From Myroides odoratus DSM 2801 (GTDB lineage Bacteria; Bacteroidota; Bacteroidia; Flavobacteriales; Flavobacteriaceae): 9,725 nt of DNA. This document shows, piece by piece, positions 1 to 6,308 of the stretch; within the stretch, counting starts at the first letter, position 1, and the number at the start of each line of letters is the position of its first letter. Where the stretch lies: positions 3,629,779 to 3,639,503 of the forward strand of contig NZ_CM001437.1 in the NCBI RefSeq assembly GCF_000243275.1, read 5' to 3'. Made by a program: the position numbers and the translations under genes. Below the pieces are notes generated by a model. That model searched no databases. It worked only from the letters and a program-made list of their open reading frames with translations, and was not told the DNA's origin.

Positions 1-146
1 GTGAAATCGGAACGCAGTGTAGATTCATCGAACACCAAAACCAATATAAAGTTTGTGAGATAGGTGGTGAGGTGGTGAAATCGGAACGCAGTGTAGATTC
101 ATCGAACACCAAAACCAATATAAAGTTTGTGAGATAGGTGGTGAGG
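1..146. repeat. Two tandem copies of a 74-bp unit
   Basis: Bases 1-72 recur exactly at 75-146, giving a direct tandem repeat with a 74-bp period. The first copy starts at the window edge, so more copies may lie upstream. The unit begins GTGAAATCGGAACGC and ends in GGTGGTGAGG, which merges into the GGTGAG-type simple repeats that follow. Diverged copies lie on the opposite strand at 2320-2390 and, truncated, at 2172-2221. The unit therefore belongs to an interspersed family and is not a purely local duplication. Confidence 0.9.
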
Positions 147-182
147 AGGTGAGATGTTGAGAAGATGAGAGATGTTGAGACA
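147..182. repeat. Degenerate GGTGAGA/GATGAGA simple repeat
   Basis: A short run of purine-rich 7- to 10-base words (GGTGAGATG, TTGAGAAGATGAGAG, ATGTTGAGA) links the 74-bp units to the 35-bp motif at 183. It resembles the regular 16-bp array at 9163-9392, which is also followed directly by a copy of the 35-bp motif. The order purine-rich repeat then motif is thus seen twice. Confidence 0.7.
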
Positions 183-217
183 CATTCTTCTTTAACCGAA
201 GAAATCATCAAAAAAGC
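183..217 (+). repeat. 35-bp interspersed motif, copy 1
   Basis: The stretch starts CATTCTTCTTTAACCGAAG and ends in CATCAAAAAAGC. It matches the reverse strand of 1830-1864 at 34 of 35 positions; the only difference is C versus T in TTAACCG/TTAATCG. A third copy at 9393-9427 matches in its first half and diverges in the second. Read as codons it gives HSSLTEEIIKKA, and a 27-codon frame from ATG 165 runs through it to a stop after 240. I treat it as repeat DNA because one of the three copies has an early stop codon. Confidence 0.8.
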
Positions 218-268
218 CTCTGACAAAAAAGCGACTCAGAACGACTAGATGTAGTAACGAGTGTTGTT

Positions 269-414
269 TCACCAATCTCACCAATCTCACCAATCTCACC
301 CTCTCACCAATCTCACCCTCTCACCAATCTCACCAATCTCACCAATCTCACCAATCTCACCCTCTCACCAATCTCACCAATCTCACCCCCTCATCAATCT
401 CACCCTCTCACCAC
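269..414. repeat. Tandem array of 8/9-bp TCACC units
   Basis: About 17 consecutive short units are present. A 9-mer TCACCAATC is interleaved irregularly with an 8-mer TCACCCTC; variants include TCACCCCC and TCATCAATC. The mixed period means that an apparent ORF over this stretch translates into low-complexity HQS/SPIS repeats, so I do not call a gene. The array is probably variable in copy number by slippage (inference). It shares its building block with the arrays at 2246-2330 and, on the other strand, 9163-9392. Confidence 0.92.
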
Positions 415-668
415 TTATCCACACTTTGTGCAGTATAAAAATCACTTATCCTTACAGGAAGAGAATTATGGAAGAGAGATGTATTAAATAATCTTATTTT
501 GTCACATAACTACTTTGTTATCAGGTTGTTGTGTTTGTATTTTTATGTTTTTAGAATTAAAAAAGGATTTTTCTTGCGTTTTTTTCTTACAAAGAATCAA
601 AGTGTTAAAAAAAAAGTATTTTTTTAGGTATAAAATGTAGCTTTTCGTTCTTTTTGTAGTGAATTATT
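415..668. other. AT-rich intergenic DNA without recognisable gene
   Basis: Between the TCACC array and the promoter of the first small gene I see only AT-rich DNA with several A and T homopolymer runs around 550-630. It contains no convincing ORF, RNA gene or factor-independent terminator. It may hold distal regulatory sequence for the gene at 762, but nothing specific can be supported. Confidence 0.5.
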
Positions 669-700
669 TTGTGTTTTCGTGTTATTGTTGGAAATATTAT

Positions 701-730
701 TTATTTTTTATGTAATTGTTGCTATATTTG
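701..730 (+). promoter_or_regulatory. Bacteroidota-type promoter of small gene 1
   Basis: TATATTTG at 723-730 matches the TAnnTTTG -7 consensus exactly. A TTA (one base off TTG) sits at 701-703 with the canonical 19-bp spacer. The start codon at 762 lies 31 bases past the -7 box. The second paralog has the same arrangement at 1301-1330, which supports both assignments. Confidence 0.65.
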
Positions 731-761
731 CAAGGATATTAACTTTCTAAAACTAAAGAAT

Positions 762-1004
762 ATGATAGATTCAATTGTCTTGCATTTAGAAGCATTGAAA
801 CAGAATGATTTTTTTGAGGAGTTTTTAGTTTTATTAGAAAAAGAAAAAAAACAAGGAAGAAACTACCTCACTTTATCATCGATTCCAATTGCTTTACATT
901 ATCGTTTAATTCAGGAAAATTTTACGATTAAACGAATAGAAAAAACAATACGATACTTTCTTTTTTTTAAAAAGACAGTATACTCTTTTAAGGTCGAACA
1001 GTAG
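762..1004 (+). CDS. Small basic protein of unknown function, paralog 1
   Basis: I do not recognise this 80-residue family. I chose ATG 762 over the upstream in-frame ATG 669 because the -7 box (723-730) lies between them and because 762 aligns with the start of the neighbouring paralog. The bases before it are A-rich, as is usual in Bacteroidota. The protein has no signal peptide or obvious membrane segment. Its middle is a charged stretch LLEKEKKQGRNY (residues 23-34), followed by LHYRLIQENF (46-55) and a lysine/aromatic tail containing FLFFKK. From residue 18 it aligns without gaps to the protein at 1363-1611, with about 39 of 56 identical residues, so the pair is a tandem duplication under amino acid constraint. 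A perfect 7-bp inverted repeat follows the stop. A role in nucleic acid or protein binding is possible from the charge, but this is only inference. Confidence 0.7.
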   Translation: MIDSIVLHLEALKQNDFFEEFLVLLEKEKKQGRNYLTLSSIPIALHYRLIQENFTIKRIEKTIRYFLFFKKTVYSFKVEQ

Positions 1005-1300
1005 AACCTAGAGGAGAGTATCTCCTCGGACGAAAAGAATGCCAAAAGGGGATGAGTAAAGGGAAGCGCTATAAAAAAGTGTGGGTAGAAGAATAAGAAA
1101 TAAAAAAAGCGAAAAAATAAAAAAAAAGAAAGAATATGAAGTTAGCTTTATAATAAAACAATAAATAATCATAATGTTTTACTATACGGCAAAATAAAGT
1201 TAAAAGAATAGCGAAATAATGTTGGTTTTTTGTTAAAGTAAGAAATTGTCGATTTGTTTGTGAAAATGCTCTAAAACCCCGTTTTTGTTGAGAAAAATTG
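1005..1300. other. Intergenic spacer between the two small paralogs
   Basis: This AT-rich spacer holds a perfect inverted repeat just after the first gene (GAGGAGA 1011-1017, loop GTA, TCTCCTC 1021-1027). The repeat is not followed by a T-run, so it is not a typical terminator. An A-rich stretch follows at about 1100-1135. A 14-codon frame at 1052-1096 (MSKGKRYKKVWVEE) is visible but has no further support. The promoter of the second paralog starts at 1301. Confidence 0.55.
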
Positions 1301-1330
1301 TTGATTTTGTCAAATTATTTGATATATTTA
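1301..1330 (+). promoter_or_regulatory. Bacteroidota-type promoter of small gene 2
   Basis: TTG at 1301-1303, a 19-bp spacer and TATATTTA at 1323-1330 match TTG-N19-TAnnTTTG in all but the last base. The start codon at 1363 is 33 bases past the box, similar to the spacing in paralog 1. The second gene is therefore probably transcribed on its own and not only by read-through. Confidence 0.7.
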
Positions 1331-1362
1331 CAACATCTTACTAAAACAAAATTATTAATAAA

Positions 1363-1611
1363 ATGTTAGAATCAGCATTTGAACAATTGAAATTGTCAGA
1401 ATGTTCTGATGATTTTGAACAGTTCTTACTCTTACTAGAGAAAGAGAAGAAACAAGGACAGAATTATGTTGCTTTATCCACGCTACCCAAAGGGTTGCAT
1501 TATCGCCTAATTCAAGAAGACTTTATTATTAAAAGAGAAGAACGTACGGTTAAACGTTTCTTGTTCTTCAAGAAGAGTGTGCTTTATTATGTGGTAAGAC
1601 CCTCAAAATAA
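1363..1611 (+). CDS. Small basic protein of unknown function, paralog 2
   Basis: This 82-residue protein is a close paralog of the product of 762-1004. Shared blocks are LLEKEKKQG (residues 24-32), LHYRLIQE (45-52) and FLFFKK (66-71), with conservative changes between (for example N/D, I/L, K/R). The paralogs differ most in the first 17 residues and the last few. No signal peptide, membrane segment, cysteine cluster or known catalytic motif is visible. The conserved basic segment IKREERTVKR (55-64) could be a helix that contacts nucleic acid, but this is inference. The gene has its own promoter. The nearest terminator (1768-1802) is 157 bases past the stop, so either the 3' UTR is long or another short transcript uses it. 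I do not recognise a family. Confidence 0.75.
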   Translation: MLESAFEQLKLSECSDDFEQFLLLLEKEKKQGQNYVALSTLPKGLHYRLIQEDFIIKREERTVKRFLFFKKSVLYYVVRPSK

Positions 1612-1767
1612 AATTTGTTTTTGTTTACACCCGATAAATAGGGGAAAGATAAAATTCGAAGTATTCGAACAAAATTGGAGTTTCTTAAAATTTTATCACC
1701 GATCCTTACTATGAAGATCTTAATGAAATAAGATACATCGAATGATCTTGTACCGTATTTATCACAG

Positions 1768-1802
1768 CTGCTTCAGTGTACTTTCCTGAAGCAGTTTTTT
1801 TT
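1768..1802 (+). terminator. Factor-independent terminator
   Basis: The 9-bp perfect stem CTGCTTCAG (1768-1776) pairs with CTGAAGCAG (1786-1794) across a 9-base loop and is followed by eight T residues. It would end plus-strand transcription from the small-protein genes. Its distance from the stop at 1611 leaves about 155 bases of transcribed DNA with no gene that I can recognise. Confidence 0.85.
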
Positions 1803-1829
1803 GAAGGCTTTTTTGTTTTTTTGCAATAA

Positions 1830-1864
1830 GCTTTTTTGATGATTTCTTCGATTAAAGAAGAATG
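1830..1864 (-). repeat. 35-bp interspersed motif, copy 2 (inverted)
   Basis: The reverse strand matches 183-217 at 34 of 35 bases. Reading on the minus strand, it is preceded by a short GATGAGA-type remnant (about 1865-1898) that separates it from the long inverted-repeat arm at 1899-2127. An ORF of 90 codons on the minus strand crosses this motif and the terminator. I regard it as a by-product of the repeats. Confidence 0.8.
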
Positions 1865-1898
1865 TCTCATCATTATGGTTATGGGTGATGAGAAGATG

Positions 1899-2127
1899 TA
1901 GGTCGCTTTTTTGTTTTTTGTGAAGTTGTAGGATTTATCGATTAAAGACGATTTGCAAAAAAGCCTCTCGCAAAAAAGCAAAAAAACCTCTTACAACAAA
2001 CCCCACAAAACACAAACACCTTTTATTTTTACAGCCTTTTCAAACATTTGACACTCTTTATTTGACTTACGTTGGGGTTAAATTGTCTTTTGTAAATATG
2101 TATTTTGCTTTTAAGTAAATTGGTTTT
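1899..2127 (+). repeat. Long inverted repeat, left arm
   Basis: This segment matches the reverse complement of 9428-9636 along most of its length. Near-identical blocks include TAGGTCGCTTTTTTG, TTTATCGATTAAAG, the stretch around ACAGCCTTTTCAAACATTTG and TTTGACTTACGTTGGGG. The main difference is an indel around 1960-2010, in a CAAAAAAGC/CCTC-rich part, so this arm is about 20 bases longer. No ORF is conserved between arms. The pair brackets about 7.3 kb. Confidence 0.88.
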
Positions 2128-2171
2128 CTATTCTCTGCTATGAAAAAGTTAAGGTTATGGGTACAGTCTTA

Positions 2172-2221
2172 TCTCACCTTCTATCTCATTGGATTATATT
2201 TGTTTTCGTATTCGATGAATA
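2172..2221 (-). repeat. Truncated inverted copy of the 74-bp unit
   Basis: The segment contains the blocks CTATCTCAT, TTATATTTG and TATTCGATGAAT in the same order as the reverse complement of the unit at 1-72. It lacks the part matching GTTCCGATTTCAC. The TCACC array begins directly after the truncation point, which suggests array growth or recombination within an element. Confidence 0.7.
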
Positions 2222-2245
2222 TATCTCACCACCTCACCATCTATC

Positions 2246-2330
2246 TCACCACCTCACCAATCTCACCGCCTCACCAATCTCACCGCCTCACCAATCTCAC
2301 CGCCTCACCAATCTCACCGCCTCACCATCT
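2246..2330. repeat. 17-bp tandem array (five copies)
   Basis: Five consecutive 17-mers are present: TCACCACCTCACCAATC (2246-2262), then TCACCGCCTCACCAATC three times (2263-2313), and a diverged last copy. Each 17-mer is an 8-mer (TCACCGCC) plus the 9-mer TCACCAATC, which is the same 9-mer as in the array at 269-414. ORFs reading through it encode only low-complexity repeats. Confidence 0.9.
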
Positions 2331-2390
2331 ATCTCATGGGTTTATATTTGTTTGCGTATTCGATGAATCTCCACTTCGTTCCGATTTCAC
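2320..2390 (-). repeat. Inverted, diverged full-length copy of the 74-bp unit
   Basis: The reverse strand aligns with 1-72 over its whole length, including the near-identical end TTCGATGAATCT...CGTTCCGATTTCAC. Identity is clearly below that of the two tandem copies at the left edge, so this is an older copy. It overlaps the last unit of the 17-bp array because both end in CCTCACC. Confidence 0.8.
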
Positions 2391-2560
2391 CGCCTCCCAA
2401 AAAAAAAACCACCCCTAAAAAGGAATGGCTATTATTTTTTTGTGAATTCGTGAATTCGCTTTTTGTAAAAATCGTAAGATTTTTCTTTGAAAGAAGTTTA
2501 TTTTATAAAATACAAATCTCACAAAGAGCAAACCTCACAAAGAGCAAAGCACAAACCTCA
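2391..2560. repeat. Repeat remnants downstream of the nucleotidyltransferase gene
   Basis: This gene-free stretch contains a doubled GTGAATTC word near 2441-2458 and a 16-bp direct repeat CTCACAAAGAGCAAA(C/G) at 2518-2533 and 2534-2549. Similar CCTCACAAAG words occur on the reverse strand in the right inverted-repeat arm (about 9541-9570). The stretch therefore looks like a decayed piece of the same element family. Confidence 0.55.
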
Positions 2561-3000
2561 CTACATGGCAATTACCTTACCATTTTCTTTTTCTGCTACT
2601 TCTTTGCGTAGCGAGCTGCTAGAAAAACGGTGATCTCTTGAATTGAAATAGAATTCGATTCCTTTTTCTTCGCAGTATTTTCTACCTGTGAAGTTTTTAT
2701 CTGCATACTCATCACCAAGAATACGGACGTGAATATGGAACGCACGTAGAATATCTTCTAAATCTTGTTCCGTTGTATACGGTACAATCTCATCTACAAA
2801 TTTGCAACCTTTCAACTGAATGTAGCGTTCAACTACGGTTTGAGTCGGTTTGTTCTTTTCTGGTCTGTCAATAGTCGGGTCAGTTTGTAGCCCTACGATT
2901 AAATAATCACACTGGCGTTTTGCCTCTTCTAGCATTTTGATGTGACCTGCATGTAACAAGTCAAAAGAACTAAATGTGATACCAATTTTTTTGTTGTCAT
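2561..3000 (-). CDS. Cytidylyltransferase-like nucleotidyltransferase (TagD/RfaE C-terminal type), start apparently frameshifted
   Basis: The protein belongs to the HxGH nucleotidyltransferase superfamily, close to glycerol-3-phosphate cytidylyltransferases and the C-terminal domain of RfaE. Such enzymes join CTP or ATP to a phosphorylated substrate, releasing pyrophosphate. The substrate here cannot be read from the sequence. With the frame restored it has about 146 residues, normal for the family. The nucleotide-binding HAGH is at 17-20 within FDLLHAGHIKML, and the second nucleotide-binding motif RFSSSSLR is at 125-132. The expected start ATG (3000-2998) lies five codons before IGITF but is one base out of frame. 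A run of seven A residues (2992-2986 on the minus strand) would need an eighth for MTTKKIGITF. The true frame is open upstream but has no ATG or GTG; only a TTG at 3061 lies downstream of the promoter. A sequencing error, a phase-variable tract or a TTG start are all possible. Confidence 0.75.
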
Positions 3001-3088
3001 AGCATTGGGGGGTTAAAAGTTTAAAATTGTATGAAATGCGCGATGGTAAGATGCAATACAATACAAAGAAAACTTTTGATAACTTGGT

Positions 3089-3121
3089 CAAATTTACAAG
3101 GTTTTTAACCTAAGTTCCAAA
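3089..3121 (-). promoter_or_regulatory. Candidate promoter of the nucleotidyltransferase gene
   Basis: On the minus strand TAAATTTG (3096-3089) matches the TAnnTTTG box exactly. A TTTG lies upstream (3121-3118) with a spacer of 21 bases, slightly longer than the usual 19-20. Transcription would begin near 3083, downstream of the first in-frame TTG at 3091. That rules out the longest reading frame as the expressed form. Confidence 0.55.
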
Positions 3122-3173
3122 TGATTTAAGGGAATATTAGCTTTCTCTTAGTAAAAATGGTTGTTTTAAATAA

Positions 3174-3218
3174 AAAAAAAGGCGTTTTCCTCATCTATAA
3201 AGAAAAACGCCTTTTTTT
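3174..3218 (-). terminator. Terminator after ctaA
   Basis: GGCGTTTT (3181-3188) pairs with AAAACGCC (3204-3211). Seven A (3174-3180) and seven T (3212-3218) extend the stem, so the hairpin works on both strands. On the minus strand it lies about 20 bases past the ctaA stop and ahead of the promoter at 3089-3121, separating the operon from the nucleotidyltransferase gene. Confidence 0.85.
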
Positions 3219-3238
3219 GTTTGATATTGTATGAGATA

Positions 3239-4279
3239 CTAATCTAATGAACTTTTTCCGCTATAGTAGCATTTTCTCGCTTCTAGGAACAAGTAATACT
3301 GCACTCCAAAAAGAATAGAGGCAAGCACCAAGTGCGCCGTTTGAGAGCCGAATGGGAAATGTGCGTATTGCATTAATACCCCCGTTAAGATCTCTAAAAC
3401 AAGTAGAATAGCTACCCATTTCACTTTAGAGAAGCCCAAGTTCAACTGTCTGTTCAAGAAGAACAAGTAGAAGTTGAGTACAAACACTAAAATAGAAAAA
3501 CTACGGTGAATGTAGAAATCGAGCGTAGGCGTATTTAACCACAAGTATTCGTTGGTGATTCCCGCTTTTACTTGCTCATCTACAAATTCGCGTACCTGTG
3601 TACCCAATACAACTTGCACCAAGGTAAGTAATAAGGTAATTACTGTTAATACGCGGAAGGTAGCGTTGTATTTTTTGATTTCTGTTTTCGCTTTGGCTAC
3701 TTTGATGATGTTGATTAACAAGGCTACAATAACAAGCGCCATCACCATGTGTACAGTAATTTTAAGCGGATTTAATACAGAAAATACGACGGTAGCACCA
3801 AGCCAAGCCTGGAATCCCATTAAGAATACCACCAACCAAGAAGCAAAGACTAATTTTTTTCTTGTTTTCCAATACCCAAACGAAGCAATGGCCAACGCCA
3901 AACAAGCCAATCCGGCTACAGCACCACATAAGCGGTTGATGTATTCCGTCCAGGTGTGTTGGGGGTTGAATTTTGCATAGTCGTGCTTGGTGTATTTCTC
4001 CCAATGCGCTTCATCGTAAAGGGAAGGAGTGGTGAAGGTATCTTTGGCTTTCCAAAGCGCTTCATCGTGAATAATCATTTGTCCCTTTTTGTATTCTCGA
4101 TTAGGTTGCCAAGTTAATACTTCCTCATCCGTAGGAGGGATGTAGTAACCAAAGCACTTCGGCCAATCTGGACATCCCATTCCGGAACCAGTCATTCGAA
4201 CTGCCGCCCCCGCAAAAATAACCAGGTACACCAATACCAAGGATAGTTTTGCTAATGGTAAAAAAGAGCTTTTCATCAT
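3239..4279 (-). CDS. ctaA: Heme A synthase (CtaA/COX15 family)
   Basis: This is the membrane enzyme that oxidises the C8 methyl of heme O to a formyl group, giving heme A for aa3-type cytochrome oxidase. The 346 residues form about eight hydrophobic segments. Four conserved histidines typical of the two heme sites are visible: H108 (HTWTEYINR), H177 (ITVHMVMA), H258 (IHRSFS) and H316 (TAHLVLA). GCPDWPKCFG (35-44), with two cysteines, follows the first membrane segment. Between it and H108 lies an extra extracytoplasmic stretch of about 60 residues (45-107), including YKKGQMIIHDEALWKAK. Bacillus-type CtaA lacks this; I recall similar insertions in flavobacterial homologs. The start is ATG 4279 or the adjacent ATG 4276. 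The gene begins one base after the cca stop, so translation is probably coupled, and it ends the operon before the terminator. Confidence 0.95.
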   Translation of the reverse strand: MMKSSFLPLAKLSLVLVYLVIFAGAAVRMTGSGMGCPDWPKCFGYYIPPTDEEVLTWQPNREYKKGQMIIHDEALWKAKDTFTTPSLYDEAHWEKYTKHDYAKFNPQHTWTEYINRLCGAVAGLACLALAIASFGYWKTRKKLVFASWLVVFLMGFQAWLGATVVFSVLNPLKITVHMVMALVIVALLINIIKVAKAKTEIKKYNATFRVLTVITLLLTLVQVVLGTQVREFVDEQVKAGITNEYLWLNTPTLDFYIHRSFSILVFVLNFYLFFLNRQLNLGFSKVKWVAILLVLEILTGVLMQYAHFPFGSQTAHLVLASILFGVQYYLFLEARKCYYSGKSSLD

Positions 4280-4280
4280 A

Positions 4281-5732
4281 TTATTTATTTACAATTGTTA
4301 GTCCCATTTTCGTTGCTTTCGCAAGCATAAAATCATACGCCGCCTCATATTCATTCGGGATAACTCCCTCTAGAATAGCTTCTTTGATGGCTTCTTTTAA
4401 CGTACCAATCTCTCGACAAGGTTGGAGGTTAAAGAGAGCCATGATTTCCTCTCCTGTAATAGGGGGTTGGAAGTTGCGTACGTGATCTCGTTCTTCTACT
4501 TCCACAATCTTCTGGCGTACCATCTGAAAGTTTTGGTGGTATTTCTTAAACTTAGTTGGATTCTTCGTTGTAATATCTGCCTCACAGAGCGTCATCAAAT
4601 CTTCTACGTGTTCACCCGCATCAAATACCAAACGGCGAACAGCAGAATCAGTTACTTCTTTTTGAGATAGTACAATAGGGCGTGAACTCATCATCACCAT
4701 TTTTTGTACGAATTTCATCTTCTGATTCAACGGCATATGCAAACGAGTAAAGATATTCTTTACCATCTTACCACCTAAGAATTCATGGCCGTGAAAGGTC
4801 CAACCTTGTCGCTTAGAAAAACGCTTGGTCGGTGCTTTTCCGATGTCGTGCAATAAAGCAGCCCAGCGCAGCCATACATCGTCTGTATTGCGCGCAATAT
4901 TATCTACGACCTCTAGGGTATGGTAGAAATTGTTTTTATGTGTATGGCCTTCTATTTCCTCTACTTGATTTAAAGCAATCAATTCTGGAAGAATAAGGTG
5001 GAGTAGTCCCGTTTTATACAGCAGCAAGAATCCCGTTGAAGGAACATCTGCCTCTAGTATTTTGTTGAGCTCATCGACAATGCGTTCTCCAGAGATAATC
5101 TCCAGGCGCTCACAGTTTTTAGTAATCGAGGCTAAAGAAGCTTCTTCAATCGTAAAATGGAGCTGTGTTGCAAATCGAACGGCACGCATCATGCGCAATG
5201 GATCATCAGAATAGGTGATATCCGGATCTAGCGGGGTGCGGATTATTTTGTTTTTGAGGTCCTCAACGCCGTTAAACGGATCAATGAGTTGACCGTAGTT
5301 CGCTGCACTTAGCGAAATTGCCAAGGCATTTATTGTAAAATCTCTTCGGTTTTGATCGTCCTCTAGTGTACCGTCCTCCACAACAGGCTTGCGACTGTCA
5401 AAGTGATAGGACTCTTTTCGGGCACCCACAAACTCAATGTCAATATCATCGTAGCGCAACATAGCCGTACCGTAGTTTTTAAAAACCTGTACTTTCGGAT
5501 GATTTGGCAGTAAATTAGACACTTCTAAAGCCAAGGCAATACCGCTGCCTACAGCAACAATGTCAATGTCTTTTTTCGAATCTCTTTGCAGTAAAAAATC
5601 GCGTACAAAACCGCCAATTACATAAGCTTCTACCTGTAGGTTTGTTGCCGCCTGGGTAATAATCTCAAAAATGGGATGTTGTAGTGCTTCTTTATAGGTT
5701 GGGTGTTCTTGAGTCATAATGTCAAATGGCAC
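4281..5732 (-). CDS. cca: CCA tRNA nucleotidyltransferase with HD domain
   Basis: A class II CCA-adding enzyme or poly(A) polymerase-type head (Pol beta superfamily) joined to an HD phosphohydrolase domain, 483 residues in all. It adds or repairs the 3' CCA of tRNAs in the cytoplasm. Visible motifs are GGFVRD (40-45), the catalytic carboxylates in KDIDIVAVG (54-62), RRDFTINALA (129-138), DDPLRMMRAVRFA (176-188) and the tRNA-binding helices after it. The C-terminal HD part shows H271 in YHTLEVV, LLHDIGK (293-299) and FHGHE (313-317). The start could be ATG 5732 or the in-frame ATG 5717 (MTQEHP), which better matches the usual N-terminus of flavobacterial homologs as I remember them. The gene starts three bases after the upstream gene's stop and one base before ctaA. 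The tRNA-His genes in this window lack encoded CCA and so depend on such an enzyme. Confidence 0.95.
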   Translation of the reverse strand: MPFDIMTQEHPTYKEALQHPIFEIITQAATNLQVEAYVIGGFVRDFLLQRDSKKDIDIVAVGSGIALALEVSNLLPNHPKVQVFKNYGTAMLRYDDIDIEFVGARKESYHFDSRKPVVEDGTLEDDQNRRDFTINALAISLSAANYGQLIDPFNGVEDLKNKIIRTPLDPDITYSDDPLRMMRAVRFATQLHFTIEEASLASITKNCERLEIISGERIVDELNKILEADVPSTGFLLLYKTGLLHLILPELIALNQVEEIEGHTHKNNFYHTLEVVDNIARNTDDVWLRWAALLHDIGKAPTKRFSKRQGWTFHGHEFLGGKMVKNIFTRLHMPLNQKMKFVQKMVMMSSRPIVLSQKEVTDSAVRRLVFDAGEHVEDLMTLCEADITTKNPTKFKKYHQNFQMVRQKIVEVEERDHVRNFQPPITGEEIMALFNLQPCREIGTLKEAIKEAILEGVIPNEYEAAYDFMLAKATKMGLTIVNK

Positions 5733-5735
5733 AGA

Positions 5736-6308
5736 CTATTTGCGTATAATCGTTACCTGTGCGTTTTCTTTTAATTTAATGATAGTTGAAGGTTTATTGG
5801 GCTTGGTTTCCTGCTGTTTGAGGTTTACCACATAATCCACTCCCTCAATAATGCGTAAATCGATGTCCATAAAATTCTGAGGCGAAGGATAGCCACTGAT
5901 GTTTGCTGAAGTAGAAACAAGAGGGGTTTTCATGCGCTCAATCAAGTTATAGCAAAACGGATCTTTGACAATGCGTACGCCTAAGGATTGGTCTGCAGAA
6001 ATAATCTCTGGTGCCACTAGTTTGGGATTGTCTAAGATTAAGGTTGTCGGTTTGTCGCTAAATTCGAGAATCTCCCAAGCCACTTCGGGAATATTGTGAA
6101 AAACGCGATGCAACAAGCGATCACCGTTGACTAATACAATCATGCTTTTGCTTTCTGCACGCTGTTTTAGTTGATATATTTTTTTAATGGCTTCACTATT
6201 GGTCGCATCACAGCCGATCCCCCAAATGGTATCTGTGGGATACAAAATTATACCGCCATTTTTAATTACTTCAAAAGCTTTATGAACTTCTTTTTGGATA
6301 TCTTCCAT
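5736..6308 (-). CDS. tsaC: Threonylcarbamoyl-AMP synthase (Sua5/YciO/YrdC family)
   Basis: This cytosolic enzyme makes L-threonylcarbamoyl-AMP from threonine, bicarbonate and ATP, the first step of t6A37 formation on ANN-decoding tRNAs. The 190 residues cover the YrdC fold alone; the C-terminal Sua5 domain is absent, so this is the short TsaC form. Visible motifs are YPTDTIWGIGCDA (23-35), the basic nucleotide and substrate site around KQRAESKS (48-55), STSANISG (132-139) and PSTIIKL (173-179). It is the first gene of the three-gene minus operon, with three bases before cca. Two tRNA maturation enzymes are thus made together. A possible -7 box TATTTTTA lies on the minus strand at 6359-6352, with no good -33 element. 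YciO-type paralogs are similar, but the KxR and STSAN motifs favour the t6A enzyme. Confidence 0.93.
   Translation of the reverse strand: MEDIQKEVHKAFEVIKNGGIILYPTDTIWGIGCDATNSEAIKKIYQLKQRAESKSMIVLVNGDRLLHRVFHNIPEVAWEILEFSDKPTTLILDNPKLVAPEIISADQSLGVRIVKDPFCYNLIERMKTPLVSTSANISGYPSPQNFMDIDLRIIEGVDYVVNLKQQETKPNKPSTIIKLKENAQVTIIRK

Noticed and set aside
261..491. ORF of 76 codons over the TCACC array
   Set aside because: It is almost entirely low-complexity repeat peptide created by 8/9-bp units, with no promoter or conserved domain.
669..761. 31-codon N-terminal extension of the first small gene
   Set aside because: The promoter box lies inside it at 723-730 and the paralog has no counterpart. 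The extension is cysteine- and aromatic-rich, unlike the rest.
1011..1027. Terminator of small gene 1
   Set aside because: The 7-bp stem with a 3-base loop is perfect but has no following T-run, so it is kept only as an inverted repeat within the spacer.
1709..1981. 90-codon ORF on the minus strand
   Set aside because: It runs across the terminator, the 35-bp motif and part of the long inverted-repeat arm. The right-hand locus does not keep the frame.
269..2330. CRISPR array
   Set aside because: The repeats are 8-17 bp and directly adjacent with no unique spacers of regular length, and no cas genes are present.
2140..2611. Three overlapping plus-strand ORFs over the 17-bp array and flanks
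   Set aside because: Their products are repeats or phenylalanine-rich translations of AT-rich DNA, and the last runs into the antisense of the nucleotidyltransferase gene.
3552..3980. 142-codon ORF antisense to ctaA
   Set aside because: Shadow of a clear heme A synthase frame; it has no recognisable domain.
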